Assembly (NCBI GenBank): GCA_017509685.1 | Contig: JAFWPA010000005.1 | Location: 39,838-103,837 of the forward strand | DNA length: 64,000 nt | Direction of reading: 5' to 3' | DNA from: Bacteroidales bacterium | GTDB taxonomy: Bacteria > Bacteroidota > Bacteroidia > Bacteroidales > UBA932 | In this document: positions 39,191 through 48,861 of the stretch, piece by piece | Layout of the letters: every line of letters starts with the position of its first letter | How positions within the stretch are numbered: the first letter of the stretch is position 1 | Made by a program: the position numbers and the translations under genes | The notes under the pieces: model-generated | What the model was told of the DNA's origin: nothing | The model's input: only the letters and a program-made list of their open reading frames with translations | Databases searched by the model: none

Positions 39191-39961
39191 ATGAAACTTG
39201 CAAAAATCTTCGCCATCGCTTCCGCAGCTGTGCTGGTGATGGCTTGCGGCTCCTCCAAGGTAGAGGGCTCCAAGGAAGTTCAGGCTCTGCTCCCTACCAA
39301 GGGTCAGGTGGACACCACTTCCTATCTGCTGGGCGTTAACTTCGGCCTGGTCATGACCCAGAACAACTTCGGTGAACTGAACATGGCCCAGGTAGAGAAA
39401 GGTATGAAGGACGCTCTGAACGCCAAGGAAGGCGAGCCCATGGACTCCGCTTTCGTGAAGCAGTTCAAGATTGATCCCTCCGACATGAACCGCATCATCA
39501 ACAGCTATCTCCAGAAGCGCACCGCTTACGAAGGTGCCTTGAACAAGGAGAAAGGTGACCAGTTCCGCAAGGAATTCTATGTGAAGAACAGCGCCGATTC
39601 CACCGCTTCCGGTATCGTTTACCTCATCCAGGATTCCGGTTCCGAAAAGCACGCCGTCTCCGACAGGGACACCGTGAAGGTGAACTATCGCGGTACCCTC
39701 ATCGACGGTAAGGAGTTCGACAAGAACGAAGGCATCGAGTTCCCCCTGAACCGCGTGATCAAGGGCTGGACCGAGGGCATGAAGCTCGTGGGCGAAGGTG
39801 GCAAGATCACCCTCGTGATCCCCGCCAACCTGGCCTACGGTGAGCGTGGTCCCCGTGAGATCGGCACCAACTCCACCCTCATCTTCGACGTGGATCTGCT
39901 GGAGGTTCATCCTTTCGTAGAGAAGGAAGCCGAGCCTGCCAAACCCGCCAAGAAGAAGTAA
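39191..39961 (+). CDS. FKBP-type peptidyl-prolyl isomerase lipoprotein
   Basis: A 256-residue FkpA/Mip-like folding factor for exported proteins. It has a lipoprotein signal (lipobox VMAC), an N-terminal helical dimerisation part (residues 30-130) and a C-terminal FKBP domain: DTVKVNYRGTLIDGKEFDKN, GWTEGMKLVGEGGKITLVIP and LAYGERG. A Lys/Pro/Ala-rich tail ends the protein. Codon use suggests strong expression. It is followed after three bases by the DUF3127 gene. Confidence 0.92.
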   Translation: MKLAKIFAIASAAVLVMACGSSKVEGSKEVQALLPTKGQVDTTSYLLGVNFGLVMTQNNFGELNMAQVEKGMKDALNAKEGEPMDSAFVKQFKIDPSDMNRIINSYLQKRTAYEGALNKEKGDQFRKEFYVKNSADSTASGIVYLIQDSGSEKHAVSDRDTVKVNYRGTLIDGKEFDKNEGIEFPLNRVIKGWTEGMKLVGEGGKITLVIPANLAYGERGPREIGTNSTLIFDVDLLEVHPFVEKEAEPAKPAKKK

Positions 39962-39964
39962 GCT

Positions 39965-40369
39965 ATGGCACTGGAACTGGAAGGCACCCTCCGCCAGAAG
40001 TTGGGCGTGCAGCAGGGAACGTCGGCCCGCGGACAGTGGGCCAAGCAGGAGTTCATCCTGGAGTTCCCGGACGGCAACTTCACTTCGCAGGCCTGCTTCA
40101 CCGCTTTCGGTCAGGACAAGGTAGCCGAACTGGCCAAGTACCAGGTAGGAGACCGCATCAAGGTTTCCTTCAACATCAGAGGCCGCGAATATAACGGCCG
40201 ATGGTACACGGACCTCCAAATCTGGCGCATCTCTCCTGCCGGTCAGGCCACGGCGGCTCCCGCCGCCCCGGTATCGGCCCCGGTATCATCGGCCCCGGTC
40301 CCGGACATTCCGGCCCCCACGCTGGATGACATGCCGGCCGACACGCCGGAAGAAGACCTCCCGTTCTAA
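39965..40369 (+). CDS. DUF3127 protein with SSB-like acidic tail
   Basis: The 134 residues begin with a DUF3127 domain (ALELEGTLRQKLGVQQGTSARG and KQEFILEFPDGNFTSQACFTAFGQDKV), an OB-fold-like unit found in Bacteroidota. An Ala/Pro-rich linker (residues 88-115) leads to the acidic end PADTPEEDLPF. The layout - OB-type domain, disordered linker, tip ending D-L-P-F - copies that of single-stranded DNA-binding protein, whose D-I-P-F tip recruits repair proteins. A DNA-binding role is therefore plausible but not shown. Confidence 0.75.
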   Translation: MALELEGTLRQKLGVQQGTSARGQWAKQEFILEFPDGNFTSQACFTAFGQDKVAELAKYQVGDRIKVSFNIRGREYNGRWYTDLQIWRISPAGQATAAPAAPVSAPVSSAPVPDIPAPTLDDMPADTPEEDLPF

Positions 40370-40377
40370 TCACTTAA

Positions 40378-40407
40378 AACCTTCGGCCAGCTTGACCGAA
40401 GGTTTTT
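40378..40407 (+). terminator. Terminator after the DUF3127 gene
   Basis: AACCTTCGG pairs with CCGAAGGTT around a nine-base loop, followed by T residues. Confidence 0.8.
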
Positions 40408-40436
40408 GTTTGGAGCGGAATCTCGAAGAATCTTTG

Positions 40437-40444
40437 TATCTTTG
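40437..40444 (+). promoter_or_regulatory. -7 box six bases before the small membrane protein gene
   Basis: TATCTTTG at 40437-40444; ATG at 40451. The operon that includes dnaG and metG would start with a leaderless or nearly leaderless mRNA. Confidence 0.55.
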
Positions 40445-40450
40445 TAGACT

Positions 40451-40735
40451 ATGATGAATTTTGGATATAACAACCGTTGGGTACGGCTGGTGAAAGACCT
40501 GCTGTTCTGCGCCCTGTGCATCTGGTTCATTACCATGCGGCGTCCCTTCGCCATTGTCGTTGGCGTACTGGGACTGGCCTGGTATGGCCGCGACGCCTGG
40601 TTCCAGGCCAAGGTCCTGTGGCAGGAGAAGCATTACCAGGCCCCGCAGCCCGACGTAAAGGCCGCTCCCAAGGACGACAAGATTACCGTCACCAACCTCA
40701 GCGACGCCAAGGAAGTGAATTTCGAGAAGGAATAG
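40451..40735 (+). CDS. Small membrane protein upstream of dnaG
   Basis: The 94 residues include two hydrophobic segments (about residues 15-29 and 31-47) and a charged C-terminal tail. I do not recognise a family. The stop is one base from the dnaG start, so they share a transcript. Two adjacent ATG codons open the frame; either could be used. Confidence 0.65.
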   Translation: MMNFGYNNRWVRLVKDLLFCALCIWFITMRRPFAIVVGVLGLAWYGRDAWFQAKVLWQEKHYQAPQPDVKAAPKDDKITVTNLSDAKEVNFEKE

Positions 40736-40736
40736 C

Positions 40737-42683
40737 ATGATTCCCAAGGAGACCGTAGACCTGATTCTGGACACCGCCCGCGTAGAAGAGGTGATCGGTG
40801 ATTTCGTGACGCTCAAGCGCCGCGGGTCCAGTTTCGTAGCCTGCTGTCCCTTCCACAACGAGAAAACCCCTTCCTTCCACGTAACGCCTTCCAAGGGCAT
40901 CTACAAGTGCTTCGGCTGCGGCAAGGCCGGCAGCGCCGTGGGTTTTGTGATGGAATACGAACACATGACCTACCCCGAAGCGCTCCGTTACCTGGCCAAG
41001 AAATACAATATTGAGATCAAGGAAGAGGAAGAGACGGCCGAACAGATTGCCGCGCGGCAGCGCACGGAAAGCCTGATGGCCGTGAGCGAGTTCGCCCGCA
41101 AGTTCTTCTGCGACCAGCTGCAGGAAGGCGAAGGCCGCGCCGTAGGTTACCGCTATTACCGTACCCGCAGCATCGAGGACGCCACCATTGAAAAGTGGAG
41201 CCTGGGCTGGGCCCCTTCCGGCAAAACCGCCCTGGTGGACGCCGCCCGCGCCGCCGGTTACAAAGACGAATACCTGGTGGCGGCCGGCCTGGCCGTGCAG
41301 CAGGACGACGGAAAGCTCATAGACAAGTTCCGGGAGCGGGTGATGTTCCCCATCCACTCCGTGAGCGGGCGTGTCATCGCCTTCAGCGGACGCACCCTCA
41401 AGGCCGACAATCCGGCCAAGTACGTAAACTCCCCGGAAACGGAAATCTATATCAAGAGCCGCAACCTGCTGGGCATCTACTTCGCAAAGAGCGAAATTGC
41501 CAAACAGGACCGCTGTATCCTGGTAGAGGGCAACGTAGACGTGGTGATGATGCACCAGATGGGCATCACCAACGTGGTGGCCTCCTGCGGCACGTCCCTC
41601 ACGGAAGAGCAGATCCGCCTGATCAAGCGCTTCACGGAGAACATCACCATCATGTACGACGGAGACTCCGCGGGCCTGCATGCGGCGGTGAGGGCCATCG
41701 GCCTTATCCTGAAGGAGGGAATGAATCCGCGCGTGGTCTTCCTCCCGGACGGCGACGACCCCGACTCCTTCTCCCGCAAACATACCCTGGAGCAGATCCA
41801 GGAATACATCCGGGACCACGAGCAGGACGGCATCGCCTTCAAGACGCAGCTCCTGCTGGACCAGGCCGGCGACGACCCCCTCAAGAAAGCCAACCTCATC
41901 AACGAGATTGCGGACACCGTAGCCGATATCCCCGACGCCATCAAGCGCCAGGTGTACATCGGCGCCGTCGCCAAGCAGTTCGGCATTGAAGAGGACATCA
42001 TCCAGGACCGCGTGCGCAAGACGCGGGAGAAAAACCGCCTGGATGCGGCGAAAGAACGTACGTTTGAACGTACCGTTGAACGTCCCCCCGCTCCCGCAGC
42101 CGTGGAAGAGATTGTGTCTACGCGCGAAGAAAAGGTTTTGGAACCGTCGGAGCGGGAGCTCCTTGGCTTCATCCTGCGCTACGGACGCAATGAGCTGCAG
42201 TTCGAGACGGACTCGGAGTTCTATGACCCCGAGGGGCAGCAGACGGTGGCCGAATTCATCGACGACGCACTTGCCGCCGACAACGCCCACTTTGTAAACG
42301 CCGCCTACGAAGCCACCTACCAGGCCTACTTCGCCCTGTACGACCAGGGAATGGCCCAGGACGACATTGTGCTGGCCCTCCTCAACGGAGAAAACCGCAG
42401 CGTGGCCCAGGTAGCCGCCAATCTTTCCACGGAGAAGTACGAACTCACCGTTCACAACTTCTCCGACGCCCTCACCACCACGGATTCGTGGCTGGTGACC
42501 TATGTACCCCGCGCCATCCTGGCGTTCCACGACAAGCGCATCACCGTCCGGCAGAATGAGATTTCCCAGCAACTGAAGACGGCCGAATCGGCCCCGGAAA
42601 TCAAGAACCTCATGCAGACGCTGGGCAAACTGAACGAAATCAAGAAAAGTATCAATATCAAATTAGGGAGACTGAAGAAATGA
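40737..42683 (+). CDS. dnaG: DNA primase
   Basis: DnaG makes RNA primers at the replication fork. The 648 residues show the CHC2 zinc-binding domain ([14 protein letters not shown] and [10 protein letters not shown], residues 36-66), the RNA polymerase core with [12 protein letters not shown], and the Toprim Glu/Asp sites in [15 protein letters not shown] and [12 protein letters not shown]. The C-terminal DnaB-interacting region is divergent, as is common. It overlaps metG by four bases. Confidence 0.95.
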   Translation: MIPKETVDLILDTARVEEVIGDFVTLKRRGSSFVACCPFHNEKTPSFHVTPSKGIYKCFGCGKAGSAVGFVMEYEHMTYPEALRYLAKKYNIEIKEEEETAEQIAARQRTESLMAVSEFARKFFCDQLQEGEGRAVGYRYYRTRSIEDATIEKWSLGWAPSGKTALVDAARAAGYKDEYLVAAGLAVQQDDGKLIDKFRERVMFPIHSVSGRVIAFSGRTLKADNPAKYVNSPETEIYIKSRNLLGIYFAKSEIAKQDRCILVEGNVDVVMMHQMGITNVVASCGTSLTEEQIRLIKRFTENITIMYDGDSAGLHAAVRAIGLILKEGMNPRVVFLPDGDDPDSFSRKHTLEQIQEYIRDHEQDGIAFKTQLLLDQAGDDPLKKANLINEIADTVADIPDAIKRQVYIGAVAKQFGIEEDIIQDRVRKTREKNRLDAAKERTFERTVERPPAPAAVEEIVSTREEKVLEPSERELLGFILRYGRNELQFETDSEFYDPEGQQTVAEFIDDALAADNAHFVNAAYEATYQAYFALYDQGMAQDDIVLALLNGENRSVAQVAANLSTEKYELTVHNFSDALTTTDSWLVTYVPRAILAFHDKRITVRQNEISQQLKTAESAPEIKNLMQTLGKLNEIKKSINIKLGRLKK

Positions 42684-44866
42684 GTTATAAGAGAACCCTC
42701 GTGACCTGTGCATTGCCTTATGCCAATGGTCCTGTCCATATCGGCCACCTGGCCGGTGCCTACATCCCCGGCGACATCTTTGTGCGCTACCTGCGTATGC
42801 GCGGAGAGGATGTGGTGTTCATCTGCGGCTCCGACGAGCACGGTGTGCCCATCACTATCAAAGCCAAGGACCAGGGTGTTACCCCGCAGGATATCGTGGA
42901 CAAGTATCACAAAGTGATGAAGGACGCTTTCACGGGCCTGGGCATCAACTATGACATCTACTCCCGTACTTCATCGGCCGTGCATGCAGAGAACGCCGCC
43001 GAGTTCTTCCGCAAGCTTTACGACCAAGACGACTTCATCACCCAGGAAAGCGAGCAGCTGTACGACGAAGAGGCTAAGATGTTCCTCACGGACCGCCTCA
43101 TCGAGGGCACCTGCCCCAAGTGCGGCAATCCGCACGCCTACGGTGACCAGTGCGAGAAATGCGGCAGCACCCTTAGCCCCGAGGAACTGCTGGAGCCCAA
43201 GTCCAAGCTGTCCGGCTCCACTCCGGTGAAGAAGAAGACCAAGCACTGGTACCTGCCGCTGGACAAGTACGAGCCCTGGCTGCGGGACTGGATCCTGGAG
43301 CAGCACAAGGAATGGAAGACCAATGTATACGGCCAGTGCAAGAGCTGGCTGGACGGCGGTCTGCAGCCCCGTGCCGTCACCCGTGACCTGGACTGGGGAG
43401 TGCCCGTGCCCGTAGAGGGCGCCGAGGGCAAGGTGCTGTACGTGTGGTTCGACGCACCCATCGGCTATATCTCCAACACCAAGGAACTGCTGCCCCAGAG
43501 CTGGGAGAAGTGGTGGAAGGACCCGGAGACCCGGCTTGTGCATTTTATCGGCAAGGACAACATCGTGTTCCACTGCATCGTGTTCCCGTCCATGCTCAAG
43601 GCCTACGGAGACTACATCCTTCCGGACAACGTACCCTCCAACGAGTTCCTGAACCTGGAAGGCGACAAGATTTCCACTTCGCGCAACTGGGCGGTGTGGG
43701 TGCACGAATATGAGCAGGAATTCCCCGGCTGCGAGGACGTGCTGCGTTACGTGCTCACCGCCAACGCCCCGGAAACCAAGGACAACGACTTCACCTGGAA
43801 AGATTTCCAGAGCCGCAACAACAGTGAGCTCCTGGCCGTTTTCGGCAACTTCGTGAACCGCGCCGTGGTGCTCACGCACAAGTATTTCGGCGGCAAGGTG
43901 CCGGCCAACCTGAAGCCCGAGGCCATCGACGCCGAGACTTTGGCGGCCATCAAGCCCTGCCGCGAAGCCCTGGAGAAATACATCGAGACCTATCACTTCC
44001 GCGAGGCCCTCAAGGAAGCCATGAACATGGCCCGCATCGGCAACAAATACATCTCCGACATGGAACCCTGGAAGGTGGCCAAGGAGGATATGGACCGCAC
44101 GGCCAGCATCCTCTACACCTGCCTGCAGATCTGTGCCGACCTGGCCATTGCCTTCGAGCCCTTCACTCCCTTCAGCGCTGAAAAGCTTCGCGGCATCCTA
44201 CGCGTAGGCATCGACGCCGGCACGGACCACCGCGCCGGTGAAGGCACCCCCACCGTGAACTTCTACAAGGCCGATGAAGGCAAGGCGGTGCACACCCGCC
44301 CGACTGCATCATCCCCGGCCCCGGCCGGGAATCTCGTGCTGAACTGGGATATGCTGGGCAACGCCGAAATCCTTCCCGCCGGCCACGAGCTGGGAGAGGC
44401 GGTGCTGCTGTTCCGCAAGATTGAGGATGATGAGGTGAATGCACAGATTGCCAAGCTGGAGGCCATCAAGAAGGCCCGCGAAGAGGCCGAGGCCGCCAAG
44501 GCCGCCGCAGAAGCCGCCAAGAAGGTGGAGCCGCAGAAGGCCGAAGTGACGTTTGACCAGTTCGGCGCCATGGATATCCGCACCGCCACGGTGCTGGCGG
44601 CGGAACGCGTTCCCAAGACGGACAAGCTGCTCAAGCTCACCATCGACACGGGCATCGACCAGCGCACCATCGTTTCCGGCATCGCCGAGTACTACAGCCC
44701 CGAGGACATGCTGGGCAAACAGATCTGCATCCTGGCCAACCTGGCCCCGCGCGTGATCCGCGGCATCGAGTCCAGGGGCATGATCCTCATGGCCAAGCAG
44801 GGAGACGGCAAAATGCGCTTCATCACGCCGCAGGAAGTGGTGGTTAACGGCGCACAAATCGGCTAG
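42680..44866 (+). CDS. metG: Methionyl-tRNA synthetase with C-terminal tRNA-binding domain
   Basis: Class I synthetase charging tRNA-Met. HIGH motif: [16 protein letters not shown]; zinc knuckles CPKCGN and CEKCGS; KMSKS-like motif [10 protein letters not shown] (about residues 330-340). A C-terminal EMAP/Trbp111-type domain begins at [17 protein letters not shown]. At 728 residues it is longer than the roughly 680 I expect in Bacteroidales; the extra text lies around residues 509-555 between the anticodon domain and the tRNA-binding domain and is discussed in the findings. Confidence 0.95.
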   Translation: MSYKRTLVTCALPYANGPVHIGHLAGAYIPGDIFVRYLRMRGEDVVFICGSDEHGVPITIKAKDQGVTPQDIVDKYHKVMKDAFTGLGINYDIYSRTSSAVHAENAAEFFRKLYDQDDFITQESEQLYDEEAKMFLTDRLIEGTCPKCGNPHAYGDQCEKCGSTLSPEELLEPKSKLSGSTPVKKKTKHWYLPLDKYEPWLRDWILEQHKEWKTNVYGQCKSWLDGGLQPRAVTRDLDWGVPVPVEGAEGKVLYVWFDAPIGYISNTKELLPQSWEKWWKDPETRLVHFIGKDNIVFHCIVFPSMLKAYGDYILPDNVPSNEFLNLEGDKISTSRNWAVWVHEYEQEFPGCEDVLRYVLTANAPETKDNDFTWKDFQSRNNSELLAVFGNFVNRAVVLTHKYFGGKVPANLKPEAIDAETLAAIKPCREALEKYIETYHFREALKEAMNMARIGNKYISDMEPWKVAKEDMDRTASILYTCLQICADLAIAFEPFTPFSAEKLRGILRVGIDAGTDHRAGEGTPTVNFYKADEGKAVHTRPTASSPAPAGNLVLNWDMLGNAEILPAGHELGEAVLLFRKIEDDEVNAQIAKLEAIKKAREEAEAAKAAAEAAKKVEPQKAEVTFDQFGAMDIRTATVLAAERVPKTDKLLKLTIDTGIDQRTIVSGIAEYYSPEDMLGKQICILANLAPRVIRGIESRGMILMAKQGDGKMRFITPQEVVVNGAQIG

Positions 44867-44869
44867 CCT

Positions 44870-46747
44870 ATGTTGTACTCCCTCCTCACGGCCCTGCTGC
44901 TGGTTCTTCCCGGTGTTCCGTCGGTAACGTGGAAGGCCGAGGTAAAGCAGGCCGATAACCAAGAGTACCAGCTGGTTGTTACGGGCCAGGTGTCCCCCGG
45001 CTATTACATCCACCCTATGACGGACCCGTATGTGGGTACCGAACTGCAGGTGGAAGAATCAGACGCCGTACAGCTGCTGGGCCTTCCGTATGAGCAATAC
45101 GAACCCTCCGATTATAAAGGGGAACCGGTGGTGACCGGAACCTATGTCATCTATCAGCATCTGGAACTCACGGAGTCGGCTACCGTGTCCGGAACCGTCA
45201 CCTGGAGTGCCTGCAGCGGGGATTTCTGCGGTATGCCGGAAGACTATGAGTTCTCCGTGCCGGTGAAGGTGAAAGCGTCATCGGCCTCCGGTGCCGGCAA
45301 CCTCTGGGCGCTTATCCTGGAGGCCATCCTGTGGGGCTTCCTGATGCTCCTCACCCCCTGCGTGTTCCCCATGGTGCCCATGACGGTGTCGTTCTTTCTT
45401 AAACAGAGCGACAACCCGACCCAGGGCCGCTTCAAGGCGGGCATGTACGGCCTTTTTATCGTGCTGCTGTATACCGTTCCCATCTGCATCATCATCGGCC
45501 TCACCTGGCTGCTGGGCGGTGAAACGGTCACGGCCGACATCTTCAACTGGCTGGCCACGCACTGGTTCCCGAACATCCTGTTCTTCGTGATTTTCATGGT
45601 GTTCGCCGCTTCCTTCTTCGGCGCGTTCGAGATTACCCTTCCCGCCAGCTGGACCACCAAGGCCGATGCCGGGAGCGGCAAGGGCGGCCTTCTGGGCGTG
45701 TTCTTCCTGGCCCTTACGCTGGTGCTGGTGAGCTTCAGCTGCACCGGTCCCATTGTGGGAACTGTTTTGATTAAGAGCACCCAGGGAGAGTTCTGGACAC
45801 CCATGGTCACCATGCTGGCCTTCAGTATCGCCTTCGCCCTGCCGTTTGCCCTCCTGGCCTTCTTCCCCTCCGTGCTGAAGAAACTGCCCAAGAGCGGCGG
45901 CTGGCTGAACAGCGTGAAGGTGGTGCTGGGCTTCATCGAAGTTGCCCTCGGCCTCAAATTCCTCTCCGTGGCGGACCAGACTTACCACTGGCATCTGCTG
46001 GACCGCGAGGTGTATCTGGCCATCTGGATTGTCTGCTTCACCCTGCTGGGCCTGTACCTGATGGGAAAACTGCGCTTCAAGCATGACTCCCCGCTGGAGT
46101 ACATCGGCGTGGGCCGTCTGGCCCTCATCATCATTGACCTGGCCTTTGTAGTCTATATGATTCCCGGCATGTGGGGAGCGCCCCTCAAGGCCCTCAGCGG
46201 CTATCTGCCGCCCATGGAGACGCAGGACTTTGTGCTAAGTAGGGCCGGGGATGCCCCCGCCGGGGCATCGGCCCAATCTTCAGCACCGGCGGTGGGCGCC
46301 CCGGCCCTACCCATTGCGGGTTCCACCCTGGCCATGCCCCACGGCCTCACGGCCTATGACAACCTGGAAGACGGCCTGGCCGCCGCTGCCGCACAGGGCA
46401 AGAACGTGTTCGTGGACATCACCGGCCACGGCTGCGTGAACTGCCGCGAAATGGAAGCCCGCGTGTGGAGCGACCCCGCCGTGCTGCAGCGCCTGCGGGA
46501 CAACTTCGTAATGGTAGCCCTGTACATGGATGACAAAGTGAAACTGCCGGAAGACAAGTGGGTAACCACCGAGAACGGTAAAGTCCTCAAGGACGTGGGC
46601 CGGGTGAACTCCCACATCGCCCAAACCCGCTTTGGCGTGAACGCCCAGCCCAACTACCTCATCCTGTCCCCCGACGGCGCCATCCTCGCTGGCCCCCGCG
46701 GCTACAACCTGGACGTCAACGCCTTCGTGAAGTTCCTGGACCTGTAG
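44870..46747 (+). CDS. dsbD: Thiol:disulfide interchange protein DsbD
   Basis: It carries electrons from cytoplasmic thioredoxin across the inner membrane to periplasmic thiol proteins. The 625 residues contain the N-terminal periplasmic domain (WSACSGDFCGMPEDYEF with its Cys pair, about residue 105), a multi-helix membrane domain with LTPCVFPMVPMTVSFFL and FSCTGPIVGT (the second Cys), and a C-terminal thioredoxin-like domain with DITGHGCVNCREMEARVW (CVNC). Between membrane and thioredoxin domains an Ala/Pro-rich linker (residues 457-481) is encoded by a palindromic element, see findings. Confidence 0.92.
   Translation: MLYSLLTALLLVLPGVPSVTWKAEVKQADNQEYQLVVTGQVSPGYYIHPMTDPYVGTELQVEESDAVQLLGLPYEQYEPSDYKGEPVVTGTYVIYQHLELTESATVSGTVTWSACSGDFCGMPEDYEFSVPVKVKASSASGAGNLWALILEAILWGFLMLLTPCVFPMVPMTVSFFLKQSDNPTQGRFKAGMYGLFIVLLYTVPICIIIGLTWLLGGETVTADIFNWLATHWFPNILFFVIFMVFAASFFGAFEITLPASWTTKADAGSGKGGLLGVFFLALTLVLVSFSCTGPIVGTVLIKSTQGEFWTPMVTMLAFSIAFALPFALLAFFPSVLKKLPKSGGWLNSVKVVLGFIEVALGLKFLSVADQTYHWHLLDREVYLAIWIVCFTLLGLYLMGKLRFKHDSPLEYIGVGRLALIIIDLAFVVYMIPGMWGAPLKALSGYLPPMETQDFVLSRAGDAPAGASAQSSAPAVGAPALPIAGSTLAMPHGLTAYDNLEDGLAAAAAQGKNVFVDITGHGCVNCREMEARVWSDPAVLQRLRDNFVMVALYMDDKVKLPEDKWVTTENGKVLKDVGRVNSHIAQTRFGVNAQPNYLILSPDGAILAGPRGYNLDVNAFVKFLDL
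46239..46310. repeat. Palindromic element inside dsbD
   Basis: GTAGGGCCGGGG (46239-46250) and CCCCGGCCCTAC (46299-46310) are perfect 12-bp inverted repeats. Inside lie the hairpins ATGCCCC/GGGGCAT (46251-46268) and CACCG/CGGTG (about 46282-46292). The whole is 72 bp, 24 codons, in frame within the interdomain linker. Confidence 0.75.
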
Positions 46748-46750
46748 GCG

Positions 46751-47353
46751 TTAGGCCACTTCTTCCACCAGGGCGATGTCCTGCATCCTTTGAAGGAAAT
46801 CCTCCACGGCGCTCAGGCGTACGCGTACTTCCAGGGTGCAGCGTTCCCCGAAATCCTGTTTGCTTTGGGGCAGGTCCATGTCTTTGAGCACCTTCATCAC
46901 GGCGTTCATGGCCAGGTAGTCAAAACTGACGCGGAAATGCTTTCCGGCAATCTTTTCAATGATTTGGGCCGATGCCAGTGCATCGGCCGTTGAAGTCTTG
47001 TATGCGCGGATGAGGCCGGGGATGCCCAGCTTGATGCCGCCGAAATAACGCACCACCACCACCAGAACGTCGCTCAGGCCCAAAGAGTCTATCTGGCCCA
47101 ATATCGGCCTGCCGGCGCTGCCGGAGGGCTCCCCGTCATCGCTGGCGCGCCATACGTCACCCTTGTAGCCCAGCCGGTAGGCAAAGCAGTGGTGCCGGGC
47201 ATCATGGTATTCCTTGCGCAGGGCCTGGACCAGGTCCTTCACCTCCTCTTCCGTCTCCACGGGATATACGAACGCGATGAACCTTGACCCGTTGTCCTTG
47301 AACAGGCCCTGTGCCGGTGCGGCGATGGATTTGTATGCGTCAAACGGCTCCAA
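46751..47353 (-). CDS. yigZ: YigZ/IMPACT family protein
   Basis: A 200-residue protein of the UPF0029/IMPACT family, linked in other organisms to translation or amino-acid starvation control; its biochemical role is open. The N-terminal domain has GSRFIAFVYPVETEEEV, DARHHCFAYRLG and SDDGEPSGSAGRPIL, then VRYFGGIKLGIPGLIRAY. The C-terminal ferredoxin-like domain follows. The start seems to be a TTG codon at 47351-47353: the conserved text begins right after it and no ATG or GTG is nearby. Confidence 0.85.
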   Translation of the reverse strand: MEPFDAYKSIAAPAQGLFKDNGSRFIAFVYPVETEEEVKDLVQALRKEYHDARHHCFAYRLGYKGDVWRASDDGEPSGSAGRPILGQIDSLGLSDVLVVVVRYFGGIKLGIPGLIRAYKTSTADALASAQIIEKIAGKHFRVSFDYLAMNAVMKVLKDMDLPQSKQDFGERCTLEVRVRLSAVEDFLQRMQDIALVEEVA

Positions 47354-47359
47354 AGAGAG

Positions 47360-48214
47360 CTATTTGGTAAGATTGATAAACGGCAATACGTTGGAGCCGT
47401 TGTAGGTGGGCAGTTTGCCGTCCCACTTCTCGATGGCGTACTGCTGGACCAGCAGGGAGTTCAGGGAAGCGGCCACTACGCGGTTGTAGTAGGCTTCGCC
47501 GTCGCCCTGGATGCGCTGGGCCTCGGCCTCACCTTTGGCCTTGGCGATGGCGATTTTGGCTTCGGCCTCGGCCTCTTTCACCTTGTTTTCGGCCTTGAGG
47601 GCGTTCTGTACGGCCTCGTTCTTGGCATTGATGGCGGCGGTGAGGGATGCCGGCGGGTCAATCTTGGTGGTGAATTCCCGTACGATAAAGCCTTCCCGGT
47701 TCATGGATTCGTCCAGGCGGGCGCGTACCTCGTTCTCGAATTTGGCACGGTTGGCCATAAGTTCGTCGGAGGTATAGTTGTTGGCGCAGGTGCGGTATGC
47801 CTCGAAGATACAGGTGTTGATATAGCCCATCTCCAGTTCCCGCACGGGTTTACGGTATTTCACAAAGATGTCCACGGCCTTGGATTCGTCTATCTGATAG
47901 GCCAGGGTGGGGGTCATGGAGAAGATGGCGGCGTCCTTGGGGTTCACCGTGAAGGGTTCATAGGTGACACGCTGGATGTAAGTGGGGTATTCGAAGATGC
48001 TCTCTGTGATAGGGTTGTACCATACCCAACCGCGGCAGGTTCCTTCCACACCGCCTTTGAGGGCGGCGTTGGAACTCCATTTCTTGAACTTGATACCCAC
48101 CGAAGCAGAGTCGATGGTGGTGCAGCAGGATGCCATCACAAAGATCACCAGGGCGGTGACAATCAAGGCAATCCAGGAAGATTTGGCAAGGGTGGAAGCG
48201 TTTTTCATATCCAT
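47360..48214 (-). CDS. SPFH/prohibitin-like membrane protein
   Basis: A 284-residue protein with an N-terminal membrane segment (IALIVTALVIFVMASCC), then an SPFH (band 7) domain: IDSASVGIKFKKW, VNPKDAAIFSMTPTLAYQI and AYRTCANNYTSDEL. A long Glu/Ala/Lys-rich coiled coil (residues 205-245) follows, as in prohibitins and HflK-type proteins that build membrane rings. The Cys pair near the end of the membrane segment could be a lipobox variant. It lies six bases upstream of the YigZ frame and probably shares its transcript. Confidence 0.8.
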   Translation of the reverse strand: MDMKNASTLAKSSWIALIVTALVIFVMASCCTTIDSASVGIKFKKWSSNAALKGGVEGTCRGWVWYNPITESIFEYPTYIQRVTYEPFTVNPKDAAIFSMTPTLAYQIDESKAVDIFVKYRKPVRELEMGYINTCIFEAYRTCANNYTSDELMANRAKFENEVRARLDESMNREGFIVREFTTKIDPPASLTAAINAKNEAVQNALKAENKVKEAEAEAKIAIAKAKGEAEAQRIQGDGEAYYNRVVAASLNSLLVQQYAIEKWDGKLPTYNGSNVLPFINLTK

Positions 48215-48226
48215 TTGTATTTTCCC

Positions 48227-48234
48227 GAAAGTTA
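48227..48234 (-). promoter_or_regulatory. -7 box of the SPFH gene
   Basis: Minus strand TAACTTTC, one base off consensus, 12 bases before the start. Confidence 0.4.
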
Positions 48235-48254
48235 CGAAAAAATCCCGAAGTTTT

Positions 48255-48286
48255 TTTGCACCGCTTTACAAAAAGCAGTATCTTTG
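48255..48286 (+). promoter_or_regulatory. Promoter of the pRiA4b-like gene and miaA
   Basis: TTTG (48255-48258), a 20-base spacer and TATCTTTG (48279-48286) are a full consensus match. Confidence 0.7.
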
Positions 48287-48306
48287 AAATGCGAAAACAG
48301 AAACCT

Positions 48307-48861
48307 ATGGTATTTCAGTTAAGAGTGACCCTCTCGGGCATCAAAGGATTCTACAGAGTATACAAAGTGAACGGCGCCACCACGCTGTACACCCTTCATA
48401 AGCAGATAAGGGCAGACCTGGAGTTCCCCCAGGACCAGCTCATCATGTTCAAGGCACTGGACGTTACCGGTGCAGTCGTGGGCCGATACGGCCTCTTCGA
48501 CCTGGGCTGGGGAACCGCCGACCAAATTTCCCTGGAAAAGGCCATCAAGGCCGGCACGGACAGTTTCGTGTACTTCTACGATGTCACCAACAAAAAGAGT
48601 GTGAACATCACCGTGGAAGGTGAGATCCCCGGCAACGTACACCCGGATTTCCCCATGCTGGCCGAGACCAAGGGTCCCAACCCCATCGAATTCGAGAACG
48701 GCTACGTGGCCTTCGAGGACCTGCCGGACCGCCAGCGCCATCTTCCCGGAGAAGAGGACGAGTTTGATGACGATGACGAAGACTTCGACGACGAAGGGGA
48801 GGAAGAAGAGGACGACGACGAAGACGGCAAGGAAATCTTTGACGAAGGCGAAGAAGGGTGA
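48307..48861 (+). CDS. pRiA4b ORF-3-like protein with acidic tail
   Basis: The 184 residues match the plasmid pRiA4b ORF-3-like family: FQLRVTLSGIKGFYRVYKV followed by TTLYTLHKQIRADLEFPQDQLIMF. The family is widespread, often near mobile DNA, without settled function. From residue 140 on the chain is nearly all Asp and Glu. The ATG at 48307 is chosen; an in-frame ATG at 48289 lies only three bases from the -7 box and would add six residues before the domain. The stop overlaps the miaA start by four bases. Confidence 0.75.
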   Translation: MVFQLRVTLSGIKGFYRVYKVNGATTLYTLHKQIRADLEFPQDQLIMFKALDVTGAVVGRYGLFDLGWGTADQISLEKAIKAGTDSFVYFYDVTNKKSVNITVEGEIPGNVHPDFPMLAETKGPNPIEFENGYVAFEDLPDRQRHLPGEEDEFDDDDEDFDDEGEEEEDDDEDGKEIFDEGEEG

